Assembly: GCA_023388355.1 (NCBI GenBank)
Contig: JAEWGI010000063.1
Span: forward strand, 1-64,000
Length of the DNA: 64,000 nucleotides
From: Pseudomonadota bacterium
Lineage (GTDB): Bacteria; Pseudomonadota; Gammaproteobacteria; Xanthomonadales; Xanthomonadaceae
Reading direction: 5' to 3'
A program made the position numbers and the translations under genes. A model generated the notes under the pieces. That model was not told the origin of the DNA and searched no databases. It saw nothing but the letters and a program-made list of their open reading frames with translations. Positions 12,686 to 22,177 of this stretch are shown in pieces; the stretch's first letter is position 1; each line of letters begins with the position of its first letter.

Positions 12686-13597
12686 CTAGGGCGGCGGCGT
12701 CTGCGCGGTCCCGTCCGGGCGGCCGCCGGCGACGATGCGCTCGCGCCGGATCAGGTACAGGCCGCTGGCGATGATGATCGCCGCGCCCAGCCAGGTCATG
12801 GCGTCGGGCAGCGAACCCCACAGCAGCAGGTCGAGCAGCACCACCCACACCAGCGCGGCGTACTCCAGCGGCGCGATCTGGCTGGCCTGGCCAAGCCGGA
12901 AGGCGTGCGTCAGCGCGATCTGGCCCACCGTACCGCTGACGCCGATGACCGCGATCACCGGCCAGTGCGCGCGCTGCAGCGGATGCCAGTCGAAGGCGGC
13001 GACCACGCCGGCCGCCGCCCCCAGCAGCAGCAGGAACCAGAACACCATCGCCTCCGGACTGTCGCGCAACGCCAGCTTGCGCACCGTGATCGCGGCGATC
13101 GCATAGGCCAGCGCCGCCAGCACCACCGCCAGCCCCGCCAGCGTGGCCACGCCTGCGCCGGTGGGTCGCAGGACCACCAGCACGCCGAGCAGGCCCACGG
13201 CGATCGCGGCCCAGCGCCGCGGCCCCACCTTCTCGCCCAGGAACGGCACCGCCAGCGCAGTCACCATCAGCGGCGCCACGAACACGATGCTGTAGGCGGT
13301 CGACAGCGGCATCCGCGCCAGGCCGTAGACGAAGCCGACCATCATCGCCAGGCCCAGCAGGCCGCGCAGCAGGTGCAGGCCCCAGTGCACGCGCCACAGG
13401 GTGCCCGCGCGCCCGCGCAGTGCGATCCAGGCCAGCACCAGCGGCAGCGCCGACAGGCTGCGCAGGAACGCGACCTGGAACGGCGGGTAGTCGCTCGCGA
13501 TCCACTTCATGCCCGCGTCCATCAGCGCGAACGCCAGCCCGGCCGCGAGCATCCAGGCCGCGGCCGCGCCCGGCCGGTATTCGACCGCCGCGCTCAT
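12686..13597 (-). CDS. EamA/DMT-family transporter
   Basis: This inner membrane carrier of the drug/metabolite superfamily has ten predicted helices made of two EamA repeats. The 303-residue protein starts at the ATG at 13597-13595 and overlaps the preceding dehydrogenase stop by four bases (ATGA), so the two are translationally coupled. Typical signals are AFALMDAGMKWIA in helix one, FVAPLMVTALAVPFLGEKVGPRRW closing the first repeat, and PLEYAALVWVVLLDLLLWG in the second. The substrate cannot be read from sequence; many members export amino acids or metabolites. Confidence 0.9.
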   Translation of the reverse strand: MSAAVEYRPGAAAAWMLAAGLAFALMDAGMKWIASDYPPFQVAFLRSLSALPLVLAWIALRGRAGTLWRVHWGLHLLRGLLGLAMMVGFVYGLARMPLSTAYSIVFVAPLMVTALAVPFLGEKVGPRRWAAIAVGLLGVLVVLRPTGAGVATLAGLAVVLAALAYAIAAITVRKLALRDSPEAMVFWFLLLLGAAAGVVAAFDWHPLQRAHWPVIAVIGVSGTVGQIALTHAFRLGQASQIAPLEYAALVWVVLLDLLLWGSLPDAMTWLGAAIIIASGLYLIRRERIVAGGRPDGTAQTPPP

Positions 13598-14643
13598 GTC
13601 CCGCGCAGGCTGGCCATGTCGATCACGAAGCGGTAGCGCACGTCGCCGGCGAGCATGCGTTCCCAGGCCTCGTTGATCCGCTCGATGCCGATCAGCTCGA
13701 CGTCGGCGGCGATGCCGTGGGCGGCGCAGAATTCGAGCATTTCCCGGGTTTCGGCGATGCCCCCGATCATCGAGCCGGCCAGCCGGCGTCGCCGGGACAC
13801 CAGCGGGAAGGCGGCCACCGGCGTCGGTTCGGGCAGGCCCAGCAGCACCATGGTGCCGTCCAGCCGCAGCAGGCCGAGGCAGGCGTTGATGTCGTGCGGG
13901 GCCGAGACCGTGTCCAGGATCAGGTCGAACTGGCCGCGGTGGATCTTGAACGCGCGGCCGTCGCCGGTGGCGGCGAAATCGTGCGCGCCCAGCGCCAGCG
14001 CGTCGTCGCGCTTGGACGGGCTGGTGCTGAGCACGGTGACCTCCGCGCCCAGCGCCACCGCCAGCTTCACCGCCATGTGGCCGAGGCCGCCGAGGCCGAT
14101 CACCGCCACCCGGTGGCCGGCCACCACCCCGAAGTGCCGCAGCGGCGACCAGGTGGTGATGCCCGCGCACAGCAGCGGCGCGGCGCGCTCGGGCGGCAGG
14201 CCGTCGGGGATCGGCAGCACGTAGTGGCTGTCGACCACGATCCGGGTGGAATACCCGCCGTAGGTGGGCGCGCCGCTGCCGCGTTCGCGCGCGTTGTAGG
14301 TGGCGACCATGCCCTCGTCGCAGTACTGCTCCAGCCCCGCGCGACACGGCGCGCAGCTGCGGCAGGAATCGACGAAGCAGCCCACGCCCACCAGCTCGCC
14401 CGGCTTGAACCGCGATACCGCGCCGCCCACCGCCGACACCCGGCCGACGATCTCGTGCCCCGGCACCATCGGGAAGGTCGAACCGCCCCATTCGCCGCGC
14501 GCCAGGTGGACGTCGGTGTGGCACACGCCGCAGTACAGGATTTCGATCTGGACGTCGTCCGGGCCGGGCGCGCGGCGCTCGATCGAGAACGGCGCCAGCG
14601 GCGATCCGGCGTCCCGGGCGGCATAGGCAGGGGTGGTGGCCAT
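13594..14643 (-). CDS. Zinc-dependent NAD(P) alcohol dehydrogenase (YahK/CAD-like)
   Basis: This 349-residue medium-chain dehydrogenase interconverts aldehydes and alcohols. It starts at the ATG at 14643-14641, with GAGGA eight bases before. Catalytic zinc ligands are Cys41 (GVCHTD) and His63 (PGHEIVG) with a later Cys in PLLCAGIT. The structural zinc site has the Cys cluster CRSCAPC...YC. The dinucleotide motif is GLGGLGHMAVKLA. The cluster and the CHTDVH pattern match the cinnamyl-alcohol/YahK branch, usually NADPH-linked and broad in aldehyde range. It overlaps the EamA exporter gene. Confidence 0.92.
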   Translation of the reverse strand: MATTPAYAARDAGSPLAPFSIERRAPGPDDVQIEILYCGVCHTDVHLARGEWGGSTFPMVPGHEIVGRVSAVGGAVSRFKPGELVGVGCFVDSCRSCAPCRAGLEQYCDEGMVATYNARERGSGAPTYGGYSTRIVVDSHYVLPIPDGLPPERAAPLLCAGITTWSPLRHFGVVAGHRVAVIGLGGLGHMAVKLAVALGAEVTVLSTSPSKRDDALALGAHDFAATGDGRAFKIHRGQFDLILDTVSAPHDINACLGLLRLDGTMVLLGLPEPTPVAAFPLVSRRRRLAGSMIGGIAETREMLEFCAAHGIAADVELIGIERINEAWERMLAGDVRYRFVIDMASLRGT

Positions 14644-14769
14644 GCGAGAGTCCTCGGCGTGAAACGGCATGATGCCGCATCCGGACCCCGCGCCGGCGTC
14701 GCCACCGTGATGGACGGTCGCCGGGACGAGGCCACCGGTGCGTGGCGCGACCCGCGGGCCGCCGACGGC

Positions 14770-15882
14770 TCAGCCGCTTTCGAGCACCCGGCCGATGCCG
14801 CTGCGGCCGATCTCTTCCACCGCCGCGGCCAGCCCGGCCGGATCGGTGCCGCGGATGAAGCCGATCCGGAAATGCACTTCGCCGCCGGGGGTGCGCGAGG
14901 AATGGATCGATTCCAGGCTCACGCCATGGCGTTCGAACACGTGCAGCAGGGTGCACAGCGAGCCGGGCCGGTCGGCGGGCAGGTGCACGCTGGTGTAGCC
15001 CGGCCCGACCAGGTCGGCGAGCAGGTAGCCCACGCGCTCGTAGGCGTAGTTGCCTTCGGCCAGCGCGCGCGCGCCAAAGGCCTCGCGGCTGCGCAGGAAG
15101 CGGTTGCGGAAGCGCGCCCGCGCCTGGTCGTCGCCGCTGCTCACCAGGTCGCGCAGCTCCGACAGCTGCGCCAACAGCCGATCCAGCACTTCGGCCGAGT
15201 AGCTGTTGCCGAACTGGATTTCCTCGTAGATCGCCGGGTTGAGCGAGAGGATGCGCGCGGCGATCGCGGCGTCGAGCGCGAACGAGGCCGAGCGGAAAGG
15301 CAGGATGGCCTCCAGCCCGCCCAGGCGCCCGGCGTACTCGTCCAGCACGCCGGCCTGGGCCAGGTGCGAGGCATGCACCATCGCCTGCACCAGGGCCATC
15401 ATCTGGTCGTGGCGCTCGGCGCTGGCGTGCACGCACTCGCCCTCCAGCGCTTCGAGCAACGAACGCAGCCAGGGCCGCCACTGCTCCAGCCGCGCCTCGC
15501 ACACCACCAGCACGCGGCCCTTCAGGGTCGGCGCCTTGGGCGGCGCGGTCATCGGATGCAGGCCGACGACTTCGGCACGCGAACGCAGCATGGCCTCGAC
15601 CGCGCCCTGCTTGATCGAGGTGATGTCCAGCCACAGCCGCCCCGCCTCGCGGCCACCGGACATGCGCGCGTACTCGTCGATCAGCGCCGCGGTGACCCGG
15701 ATCGGGGTGGCGAACAGCAGCACGTCGGCCTGGTCGAGCAGGGTGTCGGGCGAATCGGCGTCCGGGTCGCCCGGATCGTGCCCGAGCACGCGCAGGCCCA
15801 TGCGTCCGGCGAAGAAGCCGCGCAGCCAGCGTCCGTAGGTGCCGGCGCTGCCGACGATGCCGATTGTGGGAGATGGATTCAC
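14770..15882 (-). CDS. tyrA: Prephenate dehydrogenase with C-terminal ACT domain
   Basis: This enzyme oxidises prephenate to 4-hydroxyphenylpyruvate in tyrosine synthesis. The 370-residue protein starts with GTG at 15882. An NAD-binding Rossmann domain opens with GIVGSAGTYGRWL. A helical prephenate dehydrogenase domain contains LHPMTAPPK and the active-site-like AMVHASHLAQ. Residues from about 285 form an ACT-type domain (HLPADRPGSLCTLLHVFERHG), suggesting feedback control by tyrosine. The glycine motif is GSAGTYG rather than GxGLIG, as in many xanthomonad relatives. It is divergent from yajQ. Confidence 0.88.
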   Translation of the reverse strand: MNPSPTIGIVGSAGTYGRWLRGFFAGRMGLRVLGHDPGDPDADSPDTLLDQADVLLFATPIRVTAALIDEYARMSGGREAGRLWLDITSIKQGAVEAMLRSRAEVVGLHPMTAPPKAPTLKGRVLVVCEARLEQWRPWLRSLLEALEGECVHASAERHDQMMALVQAMVHASHLAQAGVLDEYAGRLGGLEAILPFRSASFALDAAIAARILSLNPAIYEEIQFGNSYSAEVLDRLLAQLSELRDLVSSGDDQARARFRNRFLRSREAFGARALAEGNYAYERVGYLLADLVGPGYTSVHLPADRPGSLCTLLHVFERHGVSLESIHSSRTPGGEVHFRIGFIRGTDPAGLAAAVEEIGRSGIGRVLESG

Positions 15883-15969
15883 GCGGCGGGCGCACTGTAC
15901 GCCCCCGTCGGGCGCGGCGACACGTTAAGCGCTCGCCGCAAGCCGCGCATCCGTTGCGTGCGCAACCAT

Positions 15970-15981
15970 GGGCTACCCTAT
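15970..15981 (+). promoter_or_regulatory. GGGCTACCCTAT motif upstream of yajQ
   Basis: This 12-mer lies 116 bases before the yajQ start in the 215-bp tyrA-yajQ divergent gap. An exact copy occurs in the opposite orientation at 43921-43932, upstream of the MFS sugar permease. TACCCT could act as a poor -10 box. The role is unproven. Confidence 0.3.
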
Positions 15982-16097
15982 GGACGGGCACGGGACGCGC
16001 GCGCCGATGCGCGACCCGCGTCACACCCGGTCGCCGGCGCGCGCGGGCAAGGCCTTCGCGCACAATGACCCGATTCCATCCTTGTCCGAGCCACGCC

Positions 16098-16580
16098 ATG
16101 CCCTCTTTCGACATCGTCTCCGAAGTCGACACCCACGAGCTGATCAACGCCGTCGACCAGGCCAACCGCGAACTGTCCACCCGCTTCGACTTCAAGGGCG
16201 TGGACGCGAAGTTCGAGCGCGACGACGCGGTGATCGCCCAGTCCGCTCCGAGCGAGTTCCAGTTGCAGCAGATGACCGACATCCTGCGCGCGCGCCTGAT
16301 CGCGCGGAAGATCGACGCCCGCTGCCTGGAGTTCGGCGACGTCGAGACCAACGTCGCCGGCGCGCGGCAGAAGGTGACGGTGCGCCAGGGCATCGAGCGC
16401 GATCTGGCGAAGAAGATCCAGGGCAAGCTCAAGGATGCCAAACTCAAGGTCGACAGCCAGATCAACGGCGACAAGCTGCGGGTGACCGGCAAGAAGCGCG
16501 ACGACCTGCAGGCGGCGATGGCGCTGCTGCGCGGCGAGGACTTCGGCCTGCCGCTGCAGTTCGACAACTTCCGTGACTGA
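16098..16580 (+). CDS. yajQ: YajQ-family cyclic di-GMP-binding protein
   Basis: The 160-residue protein matches YajQ end to end: MPSFDIVSEVDTHELINAVDQ at the start, the STRFDFKG block, and the C-terminal ALLRGEDFGLPLQFDNFRD. YajQ has two RNP-like alpha/beta folds. In Xanthomonas campestris the homologue binds cyclic di-GMP and, with a LysR regulator, controls virulence genes; elsewhere nucleic-acid binding is reported. The ATG at 16098 is the only start giving the family N-terminus. Its stop overlaps the next gene by eight bases. Confidence 0.95.
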   Translation: MPSFDIVSEVDTHELINAVDQANRELSTRFDFKGVDAKFERDDAVIAQSAPSEFQLQQMTDILRARLIARKIDARCLEFGDVETNVAGARQKVTVRQGIERDLAKKIQGKLKDAKLKVDSQINGDKLRVTGKKRDDLQAAMALLRGEDFGLPLQFDNFRD

Positions 16581-17139
16581 CATCGCGCCCGACGCGGCCC
16601 GGGTCGAGCGCGAGGTCCGGCGCTGGCTCGAGCGTGCGGTGATCGGCCTGAACCTGTGCCCGTTCGCCAAGGCAGTGTACGTGCGCGACCAGGTGCGGAT
16701 CGTGGTCAGCGACGCCAGCACCCCGCGCGCCCTGCTCGAACAGCTCGGCGAGGAGCTGGCGCTGCTGCGCGAGACCCCGGCCGCGGAGGTCGACACGACG
16801 CTGCTGGTGCATCCGGACGTGCTGGGCGATTTCCTGGCCTACAACGACTTCCTCGGCGACGCCGACGCCCTGGTCGAGGCGATGGAGCTCGACGGCGTGC
16901 TGCAGGTGGCCAGTTTCCATCCCGAGTACCAGTTCGCCGACAGCGCGCCGGACGCGGTGGAAAACCTCACCAACCGCGCGCCGCATCCGATCCTGCACCT
17001 GCTGCGCGAGGCCAGCGTCGACCGCGCGGTGGAGGCCTGTCCCGAGCCCGACGCGATCATCGAGCGCAATCTCGCCACCGTGCGCGCGCTCGGCTTCGAC
17101 GGCTGGCGCGCGCTGCTCGACGAACCGGGGGACGCGTAG
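16573..17139 (+). CDS. DUF1415 family protein
   Basis: The 188-residue protein begins with GTG at 16573, inside the end of yajQ, so the two are co-translated. It has the family pattern WLERAVIGLNLCPFAKAVY near the N-terminus, followed by DFLAYNDFL and QVASFHPEYQFADS. The Cys in LCPFAK and the His in FHPEYQF are conserved in the family as recalled, suggesting a metal or redox role, but none is proven. Cytoplasmic, no signal or membrane segment. Confidence 0.9.
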   Translation: MTDIAPDAARVEREVRRWLERAVIGLNLCPFAKAVYVRDQVRIVVSDASTPRALLEQLGEELALLRETPAAEVDTTLLVHPDVLGDFLAYNDFLGDADALVEAMELDGVLQVASFHPEYQFADSAPDAVENLTNRAPHPILHLLREASVDRAVEACPEPDAIIERNLATVRALGFDGWRALLDEPGDA

Positions 17140-17178
17140 GAGCGGCGCCCGCCGCGACTGCCGGGCGCCGATGCGGCG

Positions 17179-17871
17179 CTAGCGGCCGGGTCGCAGCGCC
17201 AGGCTGGCTTCGAGCAGCTGCCGGGCCTGTTCCAGGGAGGCGACGATGCGGTGGCCCAGGGCGCGTACCCGGGCGTCGGGTTCGAGCATGTCCGGCACCT
17301 GCACCGGCAGCATGCCCGCGGCCAGCGCGGCGCGCACGCCGGTGGGCGAATCCTCCAGCACCAGGCAGCGCGCGGGCGCGATGCCGAGCTTTGCGGCCGC
17401 CAGCAGGTAGACGTCGGGCGCGGGCTTGGGCCGGGCCACGTCGCTGCTGGTGCAGACGGCCTGGAAGCGCTCGAGCAGGCCGGCGATGCGCAGCTTGCGC
17501 AGGGCCAGCGGACGCCGGGTGGAGGTGGCCACCGCGCGCGGGATCGAGTGCCGCTCCAGCCAGTCCAGAAGCGCCACGATGCCGGGGCGGTGCGGAACGC
17601 CGGCATCGACCGCGGCGTCGTACAGCACGTCGACGTGGTCCAGCATCGCATCGGCCGCCGCCTCGCCCAGGTGCTGCACCAGGCGCGCCCGGCAGGCCTC
17701 CTCGCCGGCGCCGACCAGCTCCAGCCACAGCGACTGCGGCAGCGCGTGCCCGGCCTCGTCGGCGGCGCGGATCATGCAGTCGGTGATCGCGCGCTCGCTG
17801 TCGAGCATCAGCCCGTCCATGTCGAACACCACCGCGTCGGGGGCGAACGGCAGCGGCTCGATCCGGCTCAT
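17179..17871 (-). CDS. HAD-superfamily phosphatase/phosphoglucomutase-like hydrolase
   Basis: The 230-residue protein starts at the ATG at 17871-17869 and overlaps the rsuA-type gene stop (ATGA). HAD motif I is VVFDMDGLMLDS (Asp17 nucleophile, Asp19). Motif II is the Thr/Ser in VATSTRR, motif III the Lys in RPKPAPDVY, and motif IV the acidic LVLEDSPTGVRAA. A helical cap between motifs I and II puts it in subfamily I. Such enzymes hydrolyse sugar phosphates, 2-phosphoglycolate or similar small phosphates; the substrate is not decided by sequence. Confidence 0.9.
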   Translation of the reverse strand: MSRIEPLPFAPDAVVFDMDGLMLDSERAITDCMIRAADEAGHALPQSLWLELVGAGEEACRARLVQHLGEAAADAMLDHVDVLYDAAVDAGVPHRPGIVALLDWLERHSIPRAVATSTRRPLALRKLRIAGLLERFQAVCTSSDVARPKPAPDVYLLAAAKLGIAPARCLVLEDSPTGVRAALAAGMLPVQVPDMLEPDARVRALGHRIVASLEQARQLLEASLALRPGR

Positions 17872-18578
17872 GCCGGCCCCGCGGCGAACAGCCGCGCGAT
17901 ATCGTCCGCGTCCAGCAGCCGCCACTCCCCTGGCGCGAGGTCGCCCAGGCCGAGGCCGCCCACCTGCGGGCGATGCAGCGCTTCGACGTGGTTGCCGACC
18001 GCGGCGAACATGCGCCGCACCTGGTGGTAGCGGCCCTCGGTGATCGACAGGCGCGCATGGAGCGGATCGATGACTTCAAGCGCGGCCGGCCGCAGCGGCG
18101 TGGTTTCGGATTCGAGCATCAGGCTGCCGCTGGCGAACAGCGCCGCCTCGTCGCCGCGCAGCGGGCTGGCAAGCGTGGCCTCGTAGATCTTGGCCAGGTT
18201 CGATTTCGGCGCAATGATCCGGTGCAGCAGTTGGCCGTCGTCGGTCAGCAGCAGCAGGCCGCTGGTGTCGCGGTCGAGCCGGCCGACGGTGGACAGCACC
18301 GGATCGCGCCGGCGGAAGCGCGGCGGCAGCAGGTCGTGGACCAGGCGCCCGGCATCCTTCGTCGAGCAGGTGCAGCCCAGCGGCTTGTGCAGCATCAGCA
18401 CCATGCCCGGCGCGGGATCGAGCGGCTCGCCGTCCAGGCGCACGTCCGCGTGCGCGGTGCGGTCGTCGGCATACAGCACCTCGCCGTCGGCATCGGTGAC
18501 GCGCCCCTCGCGGAACATCGCCTGTACCTCGCGCCGGCTGCCGTAGCCGAGATTGGCGATCCGCCGCAGCAGCTTCAT
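17868..18578 (-). CDS. rsuA: RsuA-family 16S rRNA pseudouridine synthase
   Basis: The 236-residue enzyme isomerises a uridine of 16S rRNA (U516 in E. coli). It has an N-terminal S4 RNA-binding domain (MKLLRRIANLGYGSRREVQ) and the catalytic motif VGRLDRDTSGLLLLT, in which the Asp of RLDRDT is the nucleophile. The conserved NLAKIYEATL and GRYHQVRRMFAAVGN blocks follow. It lies 28 bases after rsmC, so two small-subunit rRNA modification genes are in one operon with a HAD hydrolase. Confidence 0.92.
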   Translation of the reverse strand: MKLLRRIANLGYGSRREVQAMFREGRVTDADGEVLYADDRTAHADVRLDGEPLDPAPGMVLMLHKPLGCTCSTKDAGRLVHDLLPPRFRRRDPVLSTVGRLDRDTSGLLLLTDDGQLLHRIIAPKSNLAKIYEATLASPLRGDEAALFASGSLMLESETTPLRPAALEVIDPLHARLSITEGRYHQVRRMFAAVGNHVEALHRPQVGGLGLGDLAPGEWRLLDADDIARLFAAGPA

Positions 18579-18606
18579 GGGCGGCCGCCGGTACGCGGAC
18601 CCGGGC

Positions 18607-19632
18607 TCATCGCGCCTTCACCGCATGGATCACCTTGAACCCGCCCTGCTGCACCACCTCGCGCACCTGGCCGAAGCCGGCGGCCAGCACCTCCTCGTAC
18701 GGCAGCTGGCGATTGGCCACCAGCCACAACTCGCCGCGCGGGCGCAGCGCCCCGGCGGCCGCGGCGATGAAGGCGCGGCCGATCTCCGGGCGCGGTTCGC
18801 CCAGCAGGGCGTGGAACGGCGGGTTGCTGACGATGAAGTCGTACTGCCGCGGCAGGCCGGCGGTGACGTCGTGCCAGAGGAAATCGAGCGCGACCCGCGA
18901 CGCGTGTGCGGCCAGGTTGGCACGCGCGCAGTCCAGGGCGCGCTGCTCCGCCTCCACCACGTCCAGCGCGGCGACGCCGGCGCAGCGCTCCAGCACGCTG
19001 GCCGACAGGAAGCCCCAGCCCGCGCCCAGGTCGGCGCCGTGCCCGGACAGCGTGGCCGGCAGCTGCGCGGCCAGCAGCGCCGAGGCCGGATCGACCCGAT
19101 CCCAGGCGAACACGCCGGGGCGGCTGAGGAAGCGGCCGTCGAGGATCGGGCGCGGCGCGTCGAGCCCGCGCCAGGTCTCGGCCAGGGCGGCATCCGCGCG
19201 ACCGGTCGCGGCCCAGAAGACCCGGCACTTGTGCTTGCTCAGCACCGAGGCCGGCCCCAGCAGGGCCTCGAAATCGGCCTGCCCGGAGCGCGCGCCGGCG
19301 TCGTTGGGCATGGCCGCGAGCACGCAGCCGCCGGGCGCGGTCCGCGCCAGGGCCGCCGCGAACAGGGCGCGGGCCTCGTTGCGCTGGCGCGGCGGCAGCA
19401 GCAGCACCAGCCCGAACGCGTCCTCGCCCTGCGCCCGCACCTCGAACCCGGCGCGCTGCAGGGCGTCGTGCGCCGGCCGGAACGACTGCTCGCAGACCAG
19501 CCCGGCGCGCGGCGCGTGCGCATGCAGGGCCGCGCCTTCGCGGGCGCGCAGGAACAGCGCCCCGGCGTCAGGCCAGGCCAGGCGCCGGTCGGCGAACGGC
19601 AGCATCAGCGCATCGAGGGCGGGATCGGGCAT
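18607..19632 (-). CDS. rsmC: 16S rRNA m2G1207 methyltransferase RsmC
   Basis: The 341-residue SAM-dependent enzyme methylates G1207 of 16S rRNA. It has the two-domain RsmC layout. The degenerate N-terminal methyltransferase-like domain includes VLAAMPNDAGARS. The active C-terminal domain has the SAM site DLGAGWGFLS and the catalytic SNPPFH motif (269-274). Length matches E. coli RsmC (343). It heads an apparent operon with rsuA and the HAD gene, and is divergent from a small conserved gene. Confidence 0.92.
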   Translation of the reverse strand: MPDPALDALMLPFADRRLAWPDAGALFLRAREGAALHAHAPRAGLVCEQSFRPAHDALQRAGFEVRAQGEDAFGLVLLLPPRQRNEARALFAAALARTAPGGCVLAAMPNDAGARSGQADFEALLGPASVLSKHKCRVFWAATGRADAALAETWRGLDAPRPILDGRFLSRPGVFAWDRVDPASALLAAQLPATLSGHGADLGAGWGFLSASVLERCAGVAALDVVEAEQRALDCARANLAAHASRVALDFLWHDVTAGLPRQYDFIVSNPPFHALLGEPRPEIGRAFIAAAAGALRPRGELWLVANRQLPYEEVLAAGFGQVREVVQQGGFKVIHAVKAR

Positions 19633-19781
19633 CGGCGGCGGGCCTGGGTCGGGCCCCGGATTCTAGCGACCCTTCCCCGCGCCCGGCCCGCAACGGCCCG
19701 CGCACGCCGCGTTGACCCGGCAGGAACATCCGGCGCGGCAGGCTGTCCATTGAAGCAGGACCCCAACCCCAGGAGCACTCC

Positions 19782-20039
19782 ATGCGCGCACTGTTCGTCG
19801 GCGGCGTGATCGACAACAACGAACTGGACATGGACGGCCAGGAGCCGCCCAGGCACTACCCGCCGGAAACCGGCAGCGGCCAGTCGCGCTACCGCCTGCA
19901 CGCGGTCGGCCGCGGCGATGGCGCGGTGGTCTGCGCGATCTACGGCGCGCCGGACATGGAGCGCGACGAGATCCTGCGCATCAGCAACGAGCGCGACCAC
20001 GCGCGCCGCTTCGGAGCGGAGCTGGAAATGGTGGACTGA
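19782..20039 (+). CDS. Small conserved hypothetical protein
   Basis: This 85-residue protein starts at ATG 19782 behind AGGAG. The N-terminus [19 protein letters not shown] is followed by a Pro/Tyr-rich stretch ([10 protein letters not shown]), a Tyr-Arg-rich beta-like segment ([13 protein letters not shown]) and a charged C-terminal helix ([16 protein letters not shown]). There is no signal peptide or membrane segment. I recall similar short proteins in Xanthomonadaceae but know no function. The codon use is that of a real gene and the ribosome-binding site is good. Confidence 0.75.
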   Translation: MRALFVGGVIDNNELDMDGQEPPRHYPPETGSGQSRYRLHAVGRGDGAVVCAIYGAPDMERDEILRISNERDHARRFGAELEMVD

Positions 20040-20274
20040 GGGCGGGCGGGCCGGCCCCCGCTTCCGGCGCCGCCGCAGCGCCACAGCCAAGGCCGGTTGG
20101 CGCCCGCGGCCGGTCCCGGATCGCCCCGTCCGCGGCGCGAACCGGGGCCTGACGACTGCGACTTTGGTCGCAGCCTGGCCGCCCGGGACATTCCGACCTG
20201 CCGCCGCCTGCGGCAAGCGGAGCGCATTTCCGCGATACTTCGCGGCCACGCAGAGTCAGGGGGTCCCCGCGCCG

Positions 20275-20799
20275 ATGAAGGATGCATTCAGCTACGAACA
20301 ACTGATCGCCTCGGGCGAGGGCAGCCTGTTCGGGCCCGGCAGCGGTCGCCTGCCGCTTCCGCCGATGCTGATGTTCGACCGCATCACCCACATCGACGAC
20401 GAGGGCGGCCCGCACGGACTGGGGCGGATCGAGGCCGAACTCGACATCCGCCCGGACCTGTGGTTCTTCCAGTGCCACTTCAGCGGCGATCCGGTGATGC
20501 CCGGCTGCCTCGGCCTGGACGCGATGTGGCAGTTGATCGGCTTCTTCCTCACCTGGCAGAAGCTGCCTGGCCGCGGCCGCGCGCTTGGCGGCGGCGAGGT
20601 CAAGTTCACCGGCGAGGTCGGCCCGGCGTCGAAGCTGGTGCGCTACGAGGTCGACATCAAGCGGCTGATCAAGCGCAGGCTGATCATGGCCATCGCCGAC
20701 GCACGCATGTACTGCGACGGCCAGGAGATCTACACCGCCAGCGACCTGCGCGTGGGCCTGTTCCAGCGCCCCGACGACCAGGAGGGTGGCGCGGCATGA
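20275..20799 (+). CDS. fabA: 3-hydroxydecanoyl-ACP dehydratase/isomerase
   Basis: FabA dehydrates 3-hydroxydecanoyl-ACP and isomerises the product to the cis-3 form, the branch point for unsaturated fatty acids. The 174-residue protein has the catalytic His68 and Asp82 in [20 protein letters not shown], as in E. coli FabA. The hot-dog fold blocks [15 protein letters not shown] and [15 protein letters not shown] follow. It overlaps fabB by four bases (ATGA), which secures matched expression of both enzymes. Confidence 0.97.
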   Translation: MKDAFSYEQLIASGEGSLFGPGSGRLPLPPMLMFDRITHIDDEGGPHGLGRIEAELDIRPDLWFFQCHFSGDPVMPGCLGLDAMWQLIGFFLTWQKLPGRGRALGGGEVKFTGEVGPASKLVRYEVDIKRLIKRRLIMAIADARMYCDGQEIYTASDLRVGLFQRPDDQEGGAA

Positions 20800-22028
20800 G
20801 TCTGGATACCGGCCGCCGTCGCGTGGTGATCACCGGCATGGGCATCGTCTCGTGCATCGGCAACGACCTGGACACCGTGGCCACGGCCCTGCGCGAGAGT
20901 CGCCCCGGGATACGCCACGACCCCTCCTACGGGGAAAAGGGCCTGCGCAGCCGCGTCTCGGGCGTGCCGCAGGTCGACTTCGAGGCGCAGATCGACCGCA
21001 AGCTGCGCCGCTTCATGGGCGACGCGGCCGCCTATGCCTACATCGCGCTGCGCGACGCGATCGCGCAGTCGGGGCTGGACGAGGCCCAGGTCTCGAACCC
21101 GCGCACCGGCCTGATCATGGGCTCGGGCGGCGGTTCGCCCACCAACCAGATCGAATCGGCCGACACCCTGCGCGAGCGCGGCATCCGCCGCGTCGGCCCG
21201 TACCAGGTCACCCGCACCATGAGTTCGACCGTGTCGGCCTGCCTGGCCACCGCGTTCGGCATCAAGGGCCTGAACTATTCGATCTCCTCGGCCTGCGCCA
21301 CCTCGGCGCACTGTATCGGCGTGGCCGCGCAGCAGATCCAGGCCGGCCTGCAGGACGTGGTCTTCGCCGGCGGTGGCGAAGAGGTCAGCTGGGGCATGGC
21401 GATGCTGTTCGACGGCATGGGCGCGCTGTCGACGAAGTACAACGACACACCCGAACGCGCCTCCCGCGCCTACGACGCCGATCGCGACGGCTTCGTCATC
21501 GCCGGCGGCGGCGGCGCGCTGGTGCTCGAGAGCCTGGAGCACGCGCAGGCGCGCGGCGCCACGATCCTGGGCGAGCTGGTCGGCTTCGGCGCCAGCTCCG
21601 ACGGCGAGGACATGGTGGCCCCGTCCGGCGACGGTGCGATCGCCTGCATGCGCCTGGCGATCGAGGACCTCGACGGCGGCATCGACTACATCAACACCCA
21701 CGGCACCTCGACCCCGGTGGGCGACGTCAGCGAACTGCGCGCGATGCGCGAGGTGTTCGGCGACGCGGTCCCGCCGTTCTCGTCGACCAAGTCGCTCACC
21801 GGCCACTCGCTGGGCGCGACCAGCGTGCACGAGGCGATCTTCTGCCTGCTGATGCTGCAGCGCGGCTTCATCGCCGGCTCGGCGAACATCGAGACCATCG
21901 ACCCGGAAGTCGGCGACCTGCCGCTGGTGCGGGACACCCGCGACGCCGACCTGCGCACCGCGTTGTCCAACAGCTTCGGCTTCGGCGGCACCAACGCCAG
22001 CCTGGTGCTGCGCCGCTGGGACGCGTGA
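20796..22028 (+). CDS. fabB: 3-oxoacyl-ACP synthase I
   Basis: FabB elongates acyl-ACP and is needed to extend the cis-unsaturated intermediate made by FabA. The 410-residue protein carries the Cys-His-His triad Cys167 (SSACATSAH), His302 ([11 protein letters not shown]) and His337 ([10 protein letters not shown]). It ends with the [11 protein letters not shown] glycine loop. The start overlaps the fabA stop. The short loop compared with FabF and the fabA linkage favour FabB over FabF. Confidence 0.96.
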   Translation: MSLDTGRRRVVITGMGIVSCIGNDLDTVATALRESRPGIRHDPSYGEKGLRSRVSGVPQVDFEAQIDRKLRRFMGDAAAYAYIALRDAIAQSGLDEAQVSNPRTGLIMGSGGGSPTNQIESADTLRERGIRRVGPYQVTRTMSSTVSACLATAFGIKGLNYSISSACATSAHCIGVAAQQIQAGLQDVVFAGGGEEVSWGMAMLFDGMGALSTKYNDTPERASRAYDADRDGFVIAGGGGALVLESLEHAQARGATILGELVGFGASSDGEDMVAPSGDGAIACMRLAIEDLDGGIDYINTHGTSTPVGDVSELRAMREVFGDAVPPFSSTKSLTGHSLGATSVHEAIFCLLMLQRGFIAGSANIETIDPEVGDLPLVRDTRDADLRTALSNSFGFGGTNASLVLRRWDA

Positions 22029-22177
22029 GCGCGGCGGCCCGGCAATCCGCCCGCGGCTGACGTCAAGGCCCGCGCGGCGCGGCACGCCTGACACGGACGC
22101 GGCCACGGGCCGCAGCCGCAGCCGCCCTGGCGCATCGCATCCCGACGCACTCCCCGGCTGCGGTGCGCCTGCCCGGG

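Noticed and set aside
12686..16567. A single minus-strand frame joining prephenate dehydrogenase, alcohol dehydrogenase and EamA regions
   Set aside because: The three proteins are in their own frames with their own starts; only the EamA part from 13597 is in this frame.
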